Origin: Macrocystis pyrifera
Lineage: Eukaryota > Sar > Phaeophyceae > Laminariales > Laminariaceae
NCBI GenBank assembly: GCA_031763025.1
Contig: JASSKH010000001.1
Span: 18,329,142 to 18,393,141 of the forward strand
Direction of reading: 5' to 3'
DNA: 64,000 nucleotides
The position numbers and the translations under genes are program-made. This document shows, in pieces, positions 36,601 through 48,000 of the stretch. The stretch's first letter is position 1, and each line of letters begins with the position of its first letter. Under the pieces are notes generated by a model that was not told where the DNA came from, made no database searches, and saw nothing but the letters and a program-made list of their open reading frames with translations.

Positions 36601-36692
36601 CTCCTCACGCCCATCACCACGTCGAGGCCTTCAACCTCAGACCGGCAGAGTTTGACCTCCAAAAAATGCTCAGTGAGACCCCGAGAGATTGA
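27671..36692 (+). CDS. ATP11: ATP11/ATPAF1-type F1-ATPase assembly factor (N-terminus uncertain)
   Basis: Exons, all phase-compatible: 27671..27780 (candidate first), 28827..28899, 32241..32359, 33553..33646, 34580..34702 and 36561..36692 (stop TGA). The product shows the ATP11 order: KLEDITNLPLLEK, then AENISDIWTAYHDQ (IW..YH core), LGTVIPG, KKCPLFILPV, the strand DYKVNPEGAQPYATVSVYGD, GLGLIRADITPN, RLIRLLIRFYSP and the C-terminal signature VEAFNLRPAEFD (human VETFNLRPNEF). ATP11 proteins are mitochondrial chaperones that bind the F1 beta subunit during ATP synthase assembly. With the first exon as given the protein is 216 aa, short for the family, and it lacks a clear mitochondrial presequence. 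An upstream exon is probably missing, perhaps beyond the LTR element. Introns hold GGGTC-rich DNA, MITEs and a SINE. The 3' end converges on COQ5. The last four exons are secure; the first is a phase-matched guess. Confidence 0.88.
28555..28654. mobile_element. MITE-A, full copy 2
   Basis: 100 bp; ends CGGGGGACCATAGTAAGTAG and CTATGGTCCCCCG with TA on both flanks. It lies just upstream of the 28827 ATP11 exon, in the preceding intron. Confidence 0.85.
28905..29720. repeat. GGGTC / GACCC-rich satellite in ATP11 intron
   Basis: Degenerate GGGTCGGGTC units alternate with short spacers such as CAAGAGTTTTC and AATCTCATG. The plus strand is mainly GGGTC, with GACCCGCG patches and a GGGTC run near 29648-29675. 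Frames across it are artefacts. Confidence 0.75.
29765..29930. repeat. (TTG)n/(GTTGCT)n triplet repeat
   Basis: Long interrupted TTG/GTT run. The minus frame would give poly-Gln/Asn and the plus frame poly-Val/Leu/Cys; neither is supported as a gene. Confidence 0.85.
30664..30784 (-). repeat. Dispersed repeat D, copy 3 (reverse)
   Basis: The reverse complement contains AGTGCCTTATAGGGGTGG, GAGGAGCTCAATGTCTCACC and AACATGGCTTCGAAGAA, matching the copies at 2719 and 13132. A further shared segment lies near 30515-30540. Confidence 0.6.
31634..31745. mobile_element. MITE-B, copy 1
   Basis: 112 bp with inverted ends GGGCCCATCTTATCGAGG and the complement of CCCGTTAAGATGGGCTC, flanked by TAA on both sides (31631-31633 and 31746-31748). 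The core includes TTTCGGTTCTTTCAATTTGA. TAA target duplications are typical of PIF/Harbinger-type MITEs. Confidence 0.8.
31919..32285 (+). repeat. 209-bp duplication across an ATP11 intron/exon boundary
   Basis: The block from GGAACACCCTAACCTCC (31919) recurs from 32128 (GGAACACCCTAAGCTCC). The upstream copy extends to about 32076 and includes a degenerate version of the start of the 32241 exon (GGCGAAGGAGGCCTACGGAG, CGGCCTACCACGA). Its version of the IW..YH region is altered and not usable in frame. Confidence 0.75.
32421..32647. mobile_element. Possible 227-bp inverted-repeat element
   Basis: The left end GGGGGTTGTGCGATCGCTTTT pairs with the reverse complement of the right end (GGGGTGGGTGCGATCGTTTT). 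No coding interior and no clear target duplication were seen. It sits in the ATP11 intron just after the 32241-32359 exon. Confidence 0.45.
34138..34213. mobile_element. MITE-C, diverged copy
   Basis: Ends CTCTGTCTGGAATGTAG and, reversed, CTCTGTCCGGAAATATAAAG. Related to the elements at 34815 and 61359. Confidence 0.6.
34237..34430 (-). mobile_element. SINE, copy truncated at the tRNA head
   Basis: Contains the SINE body (AAGCCGTGGTCACAGG, TTCCCGCTGCTCGTCGAT, GCTAACTCACGCTCTCGCGC on the plus strand) but not the tRNA-like head. It has a GGTACAGTAATGCC where the two other copies read GGTAC(A/G)TGCC, a small insertion. Confidence 0.7.
34815..34889. mobile_element. MITE-C copy in ATP11 intron
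   Basis: 75 bp with ends CACTCTGGGTGGAGTGTAG and, reversed, CACTCTGGTCGCAAATATAA. Same family as 61359-61436. Confidence 0.65.
35015..35230 (+). repeat. Repeat G, copy 1
   Basis: Begins with a MITE-C-like end (CACTGTGGACGGAAATATAA), then CGTTTATGCATTA, AACGTTACACATCTCGGACA, several GATCTAG/CATGATCTAG motifs and ACATGTCTCCTGGG. A reversed copy is at 47910-48118 in a COQ5 intron. Confidence 0.7.
35304..35402. mobile_element. MITE-A, full copy 3
   Basis: 99 bp, ends CGGGGGACCATGGTTAATAG and CTATGGCCCCCTG, with TA flanks. Lies in the last ATP11 intron. Confidence 0.85.
35461..35641. mobile_element. MITE-B, copy 2 with duplicated left end
   Basis: Same ends and TAA flanks (35458-35460, 35642-35644) as copy 1. 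The left terminal part (GGGCCCATCTTATCGAGG...) is present twice, at 35461 and 35530, making the element 181 bp. Confidence 0.8.
36105..36165. repeat. C-rich homopolymer tract
   Basis: Runs of C interrupted by A and T in the last ATP11 intron. Confidence 0.8.
36235..36480. repeat. Degenerate AATGGTTGATGTATTA minisatellite
   Basis: About eight diverged units of roughly 25-35 bp, with ACAATGGTTGATGT and AAATGC motifs, just upstream of the final ATP11 exon. Confidence 0.7.
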
Positions 36693-36774
36693 CCGGTCGA
36701 CTTCATGCCTCCGTCCCCGCGGGTTTCAGCAGTGTTTGTGTGCGCCGTATTATATTATAGCGGGTTGCTATTCG

Positions 36775-37025
36775 TGGGATTAGATCATCTTCGTCGGATG
36801 ACATTGCCTTGGTAGGATGGGATCGTCTTCGGGTTATAGGCTTGTCTGCGTGGGACGGGATCGCCTTCGTAGGATCGGGTCGTCTTCGTGGGATGGAATC
36901 GTCGTCGTGGGGTGGGACCGTTCTCATGGGATGGAATCGGTATGGGGTATGGTGGGTTGGGACCGTCTCCATGGGATGAGATCGTCTTCGTGGGATGGGA
37001 TCGGCGTTTTGGAAACGTTTTGGAC
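36775..37025. repeat. GGGATGGGATCGTCTTCGT minisatellite
   Basis: Many diverged units of GGGATNG(G)ATCGTCTTCGT downstream of the ATP11 stop. Minus-strand frames rich in RRRSHPTKT are translation of the repeat. Confidence 0.8.
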
Positions 37026-38405
37026 GGCGGGGTTGGTGATTGAGTCGGGTACGACGTGGGCGAATCGTGTCTATCGACCGAGGGTGCAAGCATGATTGCT
37101 GGGGGAGCTGGCATCATCCCCACAAAAAAAAAAAAAAAACTCAATTTGATTTGCGAGCAGCGCCGAGGATGGATTTGTCTGCGGTGTTTACACGTTGGCC
37201 AGCGCCCCGTTTTCCGGCGGACTTGTAAGAAGCCAACGGCTAGCTGAGCTAGACGACGGCTAGCTGAGCTAGTCAAGGTGTTAAACAGCAGTGTACCTGG
37301 TATGCCCAAACTGGGCGCTCGCCTCGTCTTGCTGAAACTCGTAGTGTAACCATCCCGCGCAAACTACCATCTCCTCCGCCCAGCAGCACGGACTGGACCT
37401 AGATGCTGCAATCGTCGTTTTTCGGTCTCTACTCGCGTCTGATTTATTTCCCCACAGGGTAAAGCTGAGGCCATCAGTCGTCCGCAGCGCTGGTCACATC
37501 TGCTCCCTACCCCCCATTCGATCGGCACACCCTGCGGGGGCGTGAGCGCGATCTCAAATACAACTGTCAATACTCCTATCCTACGACGTATTCACACCAA
37601 AAGCGTGGTTGTGGGACGCGTCTGATCCCCTCCCGTGTGGAGGTTTTGCCTGAAAGCCAAAGATGTCAGGCGTTTTTCACTCGGGGACACGCTCGTGTCC
37701 CTATACCACTACAGGGGATGATAGGATGATAGTAATCAGAACCCAAAAAGGCACTATTAATATTAGGAGGACACATGGCTTTTTGGTCCATCGTGGGCTC
37801 GGATTATCATGTCTGTTGTGTGTGCGGAGTCATAGCGCGCCTCGAAAAGCAGCCAAGTAATTTTCCTTTTGAGGTTCGACCTTGTGTCCTTCGGATCGCC
37901 TCAATTCTGATGCCGTCCACACCACACACAAGCCGACAACCAAATATGATACCAGGTATACTGCTGTATATTCACGGCGGGGATGGACGTTGACGGCTCC
38001 GGATCTCGCGCGGTTCTAGAATTCGCTTGAGGTTCTCGATTTTTTGGTAGGTCTTGAATTTAGGATTGTGCCTCCGTAACGAATAGCGCATCCGTAGGGC
38101 GCGAATATGGCCATTTTTTCGGAACCGGGGATGGTAGAGAATAATCCCCTGCCAAAGACTGCGAAACGCCTTGCGATTTTGAGGCTGCGGGTCTTGGAGA
38201 GAGATTCTCAGAATTGACCATTTTGTGGTAGCCCCGGTACTTTCTTACCCTCATCTGCGACAACATTCATCCCTGATTAGTAATCTACTGTTCATAGTAG
38301 GACCGCTACCCTGTTAATACCCTATTTACCCTGATGGGTCCATCGGACGCCAGAGAGGAAAACTGACGGTGAACATTGATGATTACAGTATTTGCCGCTG
38401 TATGG

Positions 38406-38424
38406 TGGGGGGGGGGGGGGGGGG
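38406..38424. repeat. Poly-G tract
   Basis: Uninterrupted run of about 18 G between the convergent genes. Confidence 0.85.
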
Positions 38425-39052
38425 GTGTACTCGATAGGAGAGATGTACTCGATCTCATGCATGGCCGTAGTCGTATGACCATAGACCCTCGCATCCCTAC
38501 AATGCCGGGACGGAGCATGTCGGGTTTTCACCGACCAGGCAAACATTGCTTGCACCAAGCGCGAAGCGCCGTGAGGTGTCCGGCGAGTCGCATGAATGGT
38601 GAGCTGCATCCTACTAAGAACCGCTTGTGAGGCGGACTTGCATATGGATGACAGCCTCAATGAGTTAGTTTAATTTCCGGTGTAGTCACCTCCAGAGACA
38701 GCAACGGGGGTGATACAAACCCGAATCAGAGTCCGAGTCAAAGTCACAACGCAAGACGTCGTTACAGCATGGGTGCGACATGGTCGTACGACTTTAGCTG
38801 GACGCTCACGCTTCTCTCAGACGGTTGATACAGTAACAACTCACGGGGGGTGAATTTTTACACCAGGTATTTGTTCTTAAGGTCAATCTCGGGGTCACAA
38901 GGGGGGGAATAGGACCGCTATCCTACTAATAATAGGACCGCTATTTACCTTATTTAATAGAACCGCTACAATGTTAACATCCTATTAATAGGGTAGCTCT
39001 CCTGTTAATATCTCATTCATAGGACCGCTACAAGTACCCTGCTGATAGGATC

Positions 39053-42000
39053 CTAAGGCTTCCTTCGAGTTAGCATCTTGAACCCCGAGTGAACCGCCAC
39101 TACTCCTGCCGTCAGGTTAGTGTGAGACACCATGCGAAACCCCGCCGATGCCATGCGTTCTTCGAGCTCGTGCTGCCTGAGCCGTCAGTGGCAATAGGGA
39201 TAGCGCGGAGGGAAAAAGGCAATAGTCGAAGGGCATCATTGAGCCTTCCACTACACAGCGTGTGCGTATTTTTGCCTAAAAATACTATCTACCTCGTAGT
39301 TCGAACATACTTGCCCCCAAAGCGCGTGATTGAGCCTTTTGCCGCAGCAATACGTACCACATACACGTGCTGCACAAAATGTCCAACTCTACTGCTGTAA
39401 TTCGAAGAATGCTCCCGAAGGTTCCGGTTGTGTACATGCTGCACTTGTCGATATGACGAAGCACGATACTGAGTCATTAACGAGACAGTATTTACTGCAC
39501 AATAACATCCAACCCTAATTAACACCCACAACCTTACGTATTTGGAGCGAAGAGAGGCACGGCAGCCTCGAAGTGACGTAAGGGCATAGGGCATAGGGGA
39601 AACCGAAAATCTCCGAAAAACAACTTCTCCGTTTTTCTGTGCCTTCCATCAGCGCACACATTTGACGAGAGCTATTACACGAATATCCAGCAGCGCGAGT
39701 TCTTACTGTAGCGAGAAAGCAATAAACCATGCCCTGCATTCATGAAGTATGCTACAACACTACGAAGCCAAGTCTAATACGCTGTACCAGGTATCAGTAC
39801 GCTATAACGGCCTATTACGTGCTACGCTATTAAGGTACACCAACATGATACGACCTTGTACTCACTCTGGGAACATTCGGATGCTCTCGACCAGGTACTG
39901 ATAAGCGTCTCTGTCATTCGCCACCACCTGTCAACGCACGTCGAGGAACAAAAAACAAGCTCGGTTATCACTCCAAGACGTTCACGAGACGTACGCGAGA
40001 AATCGATGCTTGGGTTAACCACCCCTTCGGACTTCACTTTCGATTCCATAAAAGGGAAAACCAATCTGGGGGAAACGCACACACACTTAAAGTACAGTAG
40101 AAGCCACCCGTCATATATGGCAGACGGGCTGCCCTGGGACAGGCAGGGGGTTTGTCCGAACGTAAGGAGCTGTACACGACATGTGCGCAGCAAGGCGACA
40201 CATACTATTCGTATTGCTGCTTGTAGTAACGCTTCGCCTTCTTCCTAGACCCTTGAAAACGCCACACTCGTTATTTTTTGGGTCGCTGCATGATGTAATC
40301 AAGTTAATCAAGGCAGATGGGACAAGCCCAGGCACGAGACGGCAGACCTATAGTGCGATGTGATACAGTTGGCACAAGGCGACAGAGCTACATGCGATCT
40401 CACGCCCGTTGTTTGTGCTGCTTGCATGGTGACACGTGTGCCTCCTACAAAGTAGTCTCCAACGAACCCAACGCTCGGCAACTCTTGAGGACGCTTGCTC
40501 GAGATTCGCCGACTCAAACACTGTAATATCGCCTACAAGCAAACAAAACACATACTGTTTGTTGATACTATGAATAGGAATCTCGTCTTTTTGGGAGCAT
40601 GAACATCTCTGTGGTCCTTATTATACCGGTTAAGTGTAGGGGCGGTCAGTCAAGGTGCCATCAAACCGGGGGTTTCCCCCTGCTAAATCATACCTGTATA
40701 TTGGACACAGCTTAGCACACAGAATGACACGTTACACACGTGCTACGTACAGTAGTGATACGGTCCAGGACAAATATCAATATTAACAGTGCGGTTGTCA
40801 ATGCGATATACCGGCACACCTCAGGGATCACCAGAACGATCGCCAGAACGGTCGTCGGAAAGATCCCCAGAACGATCGCAGAAGCAATCGAAGTGGCGGT
40901 GATGGTGAGCGGTAACCCAGAACACATCGCAGGGAAAGTTAAAGCCAGGGGGGCTAACCTGTCCGATGGTTGGGATGACGTTGAAGCTGTACCAGTCGTA
41001 CGCCTTCTGAAGCGGCTCGATAGGAACGTGACTGAACTCCAGACACATGAACCTGACACAGCAGTATGGAAAGAGAGCAGGCAAGGAGGACGAGTGTCTG
41101 TGTCATGAAGATGTGTCACGTGTGCAAACCCAAAGCTGGAATAAATAACCCGTATCAGGTCCAGCAGAAGGGTGCTATATAGTCAGTCAAGAAGGCGACG
41201 AAGTACGGTGGTCTGGTCTGATACATACATGCACACATCACGTTGCTGATTTTGTTGTTTTCGAAAGAATTCTCGCCATCCTATATCCGCGGTCACAAGA
41301 TAATGCTTCAAGAATTCTGGAGTAGAGAAAAACAAAAACAGAAAAACAAAAGAAACAGAAAAAACCTACAGCAGTAGTAGTATCAATAGTACCAAAGTAT
41401 GAGGTACCAAGTATGCCTGGTACCAGGTACGTTTTTTCGCCGATTTGAAACCATAACATCGAAGACGTTCTGGCGAGGAAAGCTGAACTTACGGTAGACC
41501 CCAAGTGCCGCACTAACGCCATACATATATAGGGCAGACAAAATAACCATCGTAAAACAAACACCACTCTGTCCCAAAGTACAAGGGCCGTGCACATGCT
41601 ACTGTACTAAATCTGGATTTCTTAAGTGGAAGAAAGCAAATTCCTGGATGGCTGATTTTCTTATGGGACGCTTTCTTAATCAATTCCAAGGGGAAAATGT
41701 GCGAAGATGCGGTAGAGAGTGAGCAGAGGGAGGGTCAGCCAGACACAGACAGACGAACGGACAGACAGGTTTAGAGATTTGCTCGAAGAGATTCTACATA
41801 GTGGGAATACTATAATACCATGTCCCTGCATATTTGTACCGTGCAGATGGTATTATTACTACTAATAGTATGTCATACAAACGCACTTTATATTGAGGTC
41901 CAAAGGGGTAAGCCGTGCTACGATGGGGGTTGCACAATTAAGTACTTTCCGATTAAGACTGCAGCCCCGTATGGGGATAAAGTTACTTAGAATTAGAGTG

Positions 42001-45000
42001 GTTTATCCCTAGAGTAAAACGGGACTGCAGTGCGAAAAGGGTTAACGCAACAAGTTATTACAGCAGTAGACACGTAGCCAACGGACTTGTGTACAAGGCG
42101 TGTACTATTTTCATCTATCGTACCGTAGGTCGGTTGTTGGGTGCTACATCCTACGGAAGATAGAGAGCTCCCCAAGTCATGAGCCTCACAAAATTCAGAC
42201 CATTTCTACCCCTATAACGGCATGGATCACCCTCTCGAGATGCTTCGCCTGGGGCCCCAACACTACACTTAGCTACAGTTAGCTTAGGATGGAATAAGCC
42301 GCATGCCTTATAGAAAAACCAGCAAGGGCGCTCGGCGCCAGTACATACGCCGGCCGGGTGAGTGACCGACAGCACGGTAGAGCACGGGGGAATATACTGT
42401 AGAACCTGGAGTTGGTAGCTCTAGATGTGGGGTGGCCATGGCATTCATGGTGTTCTTTTGTCTTACGCTAGGAAAGTACGTATCTTTCTGAGGCTACTCA
42501 CTTGATTATAGTATAGGAGCTCTATATCTCCGCCAAGTTTTTTTTTCAAGAAAAAACGAACGCTCAACGTCGGCTTATCGTTGAACAAAAAATGGGATCA
42601 CCGATATTGAGTACTTCCCCAGTGCCCTTGAGGAACCTCCTCAGCCACAAAAGTTTTTTTGGGGGGGAAAATGCTGCTGATTGGACTGCGCTTCGAATCG
42701 TACCGTTACAAATAAGGTTATGACGTGTGGGATGCAATTAGCCACAAATTAGAGCTTAGCGGGTTGCACATCTTCGTACATATAGAAAAAAACGATAATA
42801 AATGGCATCAGAAATTGTGTCACGACAACCGGACCATCTGGGGTGTAATTAGCGGATACGGAGCACTGTAAAACAAAACAAAACAAGACAAAAACGGTGT
42901 CTGACCTTCCACCTGGCTTGAGCACGCGATGCGCCTCTCGGAGAGCCTTGTCAATCTGGAACCAACACGTAATGAAGGAAGTCACAGAGAGGATAATCAC
43001 AGGAGGAGAGGTCAAGACAGGCATCAAGACAGCAAATGCTAACACGGTAGACCTATCGACGAGAAGCCTAGACGGCGTACGCTGTTTCGGCGATACCACC
43101 CGTCGGGAACAAGGGGCCAATCATGAGTAAGGGGACGGGTGCTTGATAGTTTTGTCAGGCCAATTTTACCATCAAGATGAGCATATACTTGATAGTACAA
43201 GCTCTCAACCCTTTGAGAAGTGTATCTGCGGTTTTGGGTACAGATTACAGTACTTCGATTATGGATGGGACTATTTGTTTGCGTAGTTAAAAGGGTTCCT
43301 AGCCATCAGCAACAACTGTCGGCACACGGAAGGAAACTATATCAGAACAAAAGGTTGCCATGACCATGAAAAAACCAAGCGCAGCAGAAAATCGTGCCCC
43401 CCCAAAACAACCGAGCGGACATGGGCCGAGCCTGCATCCGGAGCAACAAAAGAAAAGGTCCCCCTGTGTCCACGGAGTTGTGGGCAACTACGCCAACAGC
43501 TGACGGAGTGGCGCGCCATGGCAATGTAATTAAATACCTGGTACGAAGTTTTGAAGAACGCTCAGCTCGGGGTGCTAGGTTTTGGTATTAGCTGAGAACT
43601 TCAAGGCATGCGTTGATGGGAGGGGGGGGTCGAAAGCTACTTATTGGCTGTAGTGCCGGTTACGACAGTACCGGTTACACGGAAGCGGCCTAATCATGAG
43701 TACACTCAGGAGGTAGGGGGTGTGCCCGAGCTAGCAACGCAAGGAGACCCTCGGCACGCACGCGGCATGCTCATGCTAACAAAGAATAGGGCGTGAATCG
43801 GAGCCGATTCGCCCAACTAACCCGAGCGATTTAAACCAGCATCGAAATCGGCAAAATCGGGATGATTTGTTTCGCCGGAAAAACATCGGTAAACCATCGG
43901 TAAAACATCGTTCCGCTTGGCATGACTATGTATGGATTCACTCATATTTACAACAAAACGAGGAGGATTCATTCACACGTTAGATTCGCCGATACCTCGG
44001 GTATACCGTCTGCGCCGAAAACGGAGGTTTACAATATCGGTAAACACAACCGATTCACAGCCCTGATAATAGGCGGTTGATAACACCGCACCTCACATAG
44101 TGTGGGTGGCTATGCTATTTACCAAGCCCCCCCATCGCAGTGCCACGCAGCGCCAAAACAAAGACAACAGCATGCGCGACAGCTGCTCACATTTGTAACG
44201 TTCCGCAAACCGAAGGCAATGGTGTAGACATGGAAGGAGTCGTCTTCGAAGGGCAAAGCCTCTGCATCAGCCTGGCCAAGCCGCCGGAACGAAACCGTCA
44301 AGACGAAACCGTCAGGATGAAACCGTCAAGACGGAGCCGCCAGGACGAAACCGCCAAGACGAAACCGCAAGAACACGAAACCGTCAAGACGGAACCGCCA
44401 GGAGTAAGCCGCCAGGGTGAAACGACCAGGACGAAACCGCCAGGAATGAAACCGCCGAGACGAAACCGTCATAGACCGGTTGTGCCGACACCACGACACC
44501 GACGGGGGGTCAAGTCAACCGCACGAGAAAAACAGCAGCGGCAAACAAGAAGGGTGCAGGCAAGCGGTGGTCAGCAAACGTGGAGCATCCACAGCAGTCA
44601 ATAGTCCGCCTGAAAATCCCCAACGGGTTACGTTTGGCCAGTAAGACTGCGGGAGGAAAAAAAAAAGTTTGAAAACAATGTCCGACTGCTATTCCGCGCA
44701 CGCGGCATCGCGCCCTGTCGGCAGTCTTTGTGTAGAGTTCTCGCCAGTGCATGCGGAAAATTCTCGCACATTTACGTGCTCGTATATACTGGGTTGTGCG
44801 TCTTTTTGGATTGCCAGCTTCACGGTCAGAGCTGCACGGTTAGAGCTCTGCCACGGCCTACGGCAGGCATTGGGGTTGCACTTGATCAATCGTATATCCC
44901 AACAATTTCTCACTGACGGAGCTCCTCAACCATTGCATTAACCATAGCATCAGCCATCGCAACTCTCAAACTCCCCAATACTTACCACTCGAGAAAATAA

Positions 45001-48000
45001 AATCGTTTGGATTTCATGGTACAACAAGAGCATCCCTCACGTACGTCTCTTATCATTACGGATAGAGTGGCCATATCTTTCGATCCGATCTTCTATTTTT
45101 TTTTCAATACTCGTATCTAGCCTGCGGGGGTTTTGGTCTTGTACCGGGCTTAGCACTTTCATGTTCTTCTCAAAATCGGTTGTTGGGTGCTGCTGCTGTA
45201 CAAGTGCTCCGCAAGTGAGGATCTTCAGAAAATTTAGGTGCTACTGTATACATCCATCAGTCGCAAGGGTCGTTAGAGCCAAGGCAGGCAAGATAGGCAA
45301 GGTTAGGGCTTAGCTCTTGGTGCAGAGCTCTAGCTTCGCTCTTCTTCACACCCGTTGACATCCAACACTATACCTCGTATACTATTAAATATGTACGATA
45401 CTTTGTGTACTATACATACTCTGACCGGCACGACAAGCTTTGACGAGCTTTGCGCGTTCCATGATTGCATACCTGGTACTTGGTACAGTGTATACAAGGT
45501 AAATACTCATAATTGGTCCGTGGGCAAGGTCTACGCGCCCCCACCATTCATGACCACACGTACACCATTCGACGCCAGTCGACGAGGGAAGAAAGTGCTG
45601 AACCTTTCTCGCGACAAAAATGCCTTCCAAGGCACGTACTCGTACCATACTTGGGGGGGGGGGGGGGGAGAGTATCTACTCTATATCGTGACCGCGGATC
45701 TGAGTCACTCGTAGGGAGGTAGCAGGAGAAACAGAAGGGCGAAAACGATGAATGGGATACAAAATAGTATTAAAAAAAAAAAACGGGAACATATCAATAA
45801 TAGGTCCTTGGGCAACGTCTACGCTACGCATGACGACATATATCGACCAGTTCTGACGTTATTTATTAATAGCAGTTTGTCCGTTGATCGATGTATTACT
45901 CACCTGCACGAATCGCATCGAATCTAACGTTTCCGTTGGAAACCTGTCGGCTGCCCGCTGCTTCCCGACCTGCGTAAAAAAATCACGTAAACATGGAAGG
46001 CCCCGGTTCGGTTCACACGCGTGTAAGCAAGACGCTTGTTACCACCGCCGACATGATCCAACTTTAAATAATACCACTATCTCTCGCGATGTAAGGACTT
46101 TACGGATTATACTGAGGCCGTGTTTTCTGCGCAGCACGTCTACGCATTTTATACCGTACCTCCAGCATATCCGGGTTGATATCGCTGACTGTAAGCAGAG
46201 GCAAGCGGTCGCCCGCCCCCTCCTCGAGCTCATCCCCCTCGTCCACTGTCCCCCTGGACCCGTCGATGTAGGGTCGCAGCTGGTCGGCCATTCTGTTACG
46301 GATGCAGCAGTACATCGTTATTGGGTGTACTGGGGGGGAGGGGTTACGGAGAACACTGCGCACAACTGCGGATATATACGGCCGACAGTACAGCATCAGC
46401 ATCAGCACTAGCATCAGCACTAGCATCAGCACAACCCTACTCGCTATGTGGGGTGAACACACACCAGGTACTGTACCTGATATTTCTTACATAGATGTGG
46501 TATGTGGTATGTGGTATGTGGCACCTGCCTGTGGCTATTACCGAATATCGCGTGTGATTGAGTGGTAAGAAAACACACGTGTGATATGTGGTAAGACAAC
46601 ACACGTGTGATAAGTGAAAAGATAACACACGTGTGATAAGTGATAAGATAGCACACGTGTGATATGTGGTTCGATAACACACGTGTGATAAGTGGTAATA
46701 TAACACACGTGTGGTAAGTGAAGATATAACACACACCCTGGGACGAATTTGAGAGCCGAGTGTCTCCGACACTATGGGGGAACATACACAACACAATTAA
46801 TGGCCTTAGGACGATCTCGCTCGAGATACTATTTCCATGGACACATCGCTATTGATACCTGATACCTGGAAGGCGTTTACACCCGCCCCGTTGTCGAGAA
46901 GAAATATCACCGTCGAACTTCGATTATCAACTTGGTCCGTGCTACGAACATCGGTCGAATTCACAAAAAATATCGTACACTACTACGATTTCATTACATG
47001 ACATGTAGGTACGAGTAGCAACACGCCGCGCCCGACGAATGTCATGTTTCATAGCTTGCAAAAGTTAAAGTTGGGTATCAAGCAATCAATCCGTCCACGA
47101 CTCACAGCTGACACATTTGCAAAACGGGTATAAAAATGAGCAGCGGTACGAACTCAAAACTAATACCAGGTAGTATTCATGCATTGATGTATGTTAATGG
47201 ACGTTAATATCATGCACGCTACGATCGGAGTGCACCTGTACTATTTATTATACCATTTTATGAGGCGCCTCACTTCTGGAGCTTTGTGTGTACTATAGCA
47301 TGTATGCATTTACAACACTATTTATATTACTATTTATAGTACTCTATATAATATTATCACCAAAGCTTGAAGAAAAAATGCTATTTTGTAAGCTCATCCC
47401 GATGAGCAAATCCCATGGCCTGTTGTAGGTTCAGTTTTAATATCCACAAAAACGTCCCAAAAACAGACGATACTAGGTAGCTTTTTTTCAGTTGAGAAGC
47501 TGCTCCCGACAGCCGGAGAGATGTTTCGGCCAAAACATTTTCCCCCTACTGTAGTTGAACGCGTCTGAAAAAACTAGTGCCTGGTATCACTCTCGTCGAA
47601 AATCGAAGGAACGTTTCACTCCTCAGACAGATCATTAGATCAGATAGATCATCTACTTTCTCACCTAACCCTAACCCTAACCCTTGCCCTCTAGCCCAAC
47701 GCAGAAAACATGCGCTAGACCATGCAGGTTATACGACTCCCACCCGGCAACATGAGCTAGATCATACAGATCATACACACCAGGAACATATAGGAACGTT
47801 TCACACCTCGGACACAGATCAGATAGACCATTCAGATCATGATATATCTGTAGATGATCTAGTTCCTCGCCTGCCGCTGTGAGAGGTTGTGCAGGATCTG
47901 CCTTACAGGGCAGATCCAGCCCAGGAAACATGTCCTAGATCATGCAGATTACACGGGTCCCACCCTGAAACAACATGACCTAGATCGTACAAAATCGGGG

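Larger units (their letters stand above)
36693..39052. other. Intergenic region between convergent ATP11 and COQ5
   Basis: No gene supported. It holds the GGGATCGTCTTCG minisatellite, homopolymer tracts (A at 37121-37139, G at 38406-38424) and repeated AGGACCGCTA/ATTAATAGG motifs near 38900-39050. A frame near 37364-37570 on either strand is not recognised. Confidence 0.5.

Noticed and set aside
36703-37309. Minus-strand Arg/His/Pro-rich frames
   Set aside because: They are translations of the GGGATCGTCTTCG minisatellite.
46437-46796. Minus-strand protein with repeated HTCVI/YHLSHVC motifs
   Set aside because: Translation of the CACACGTGTG tandem repeat in three frames.
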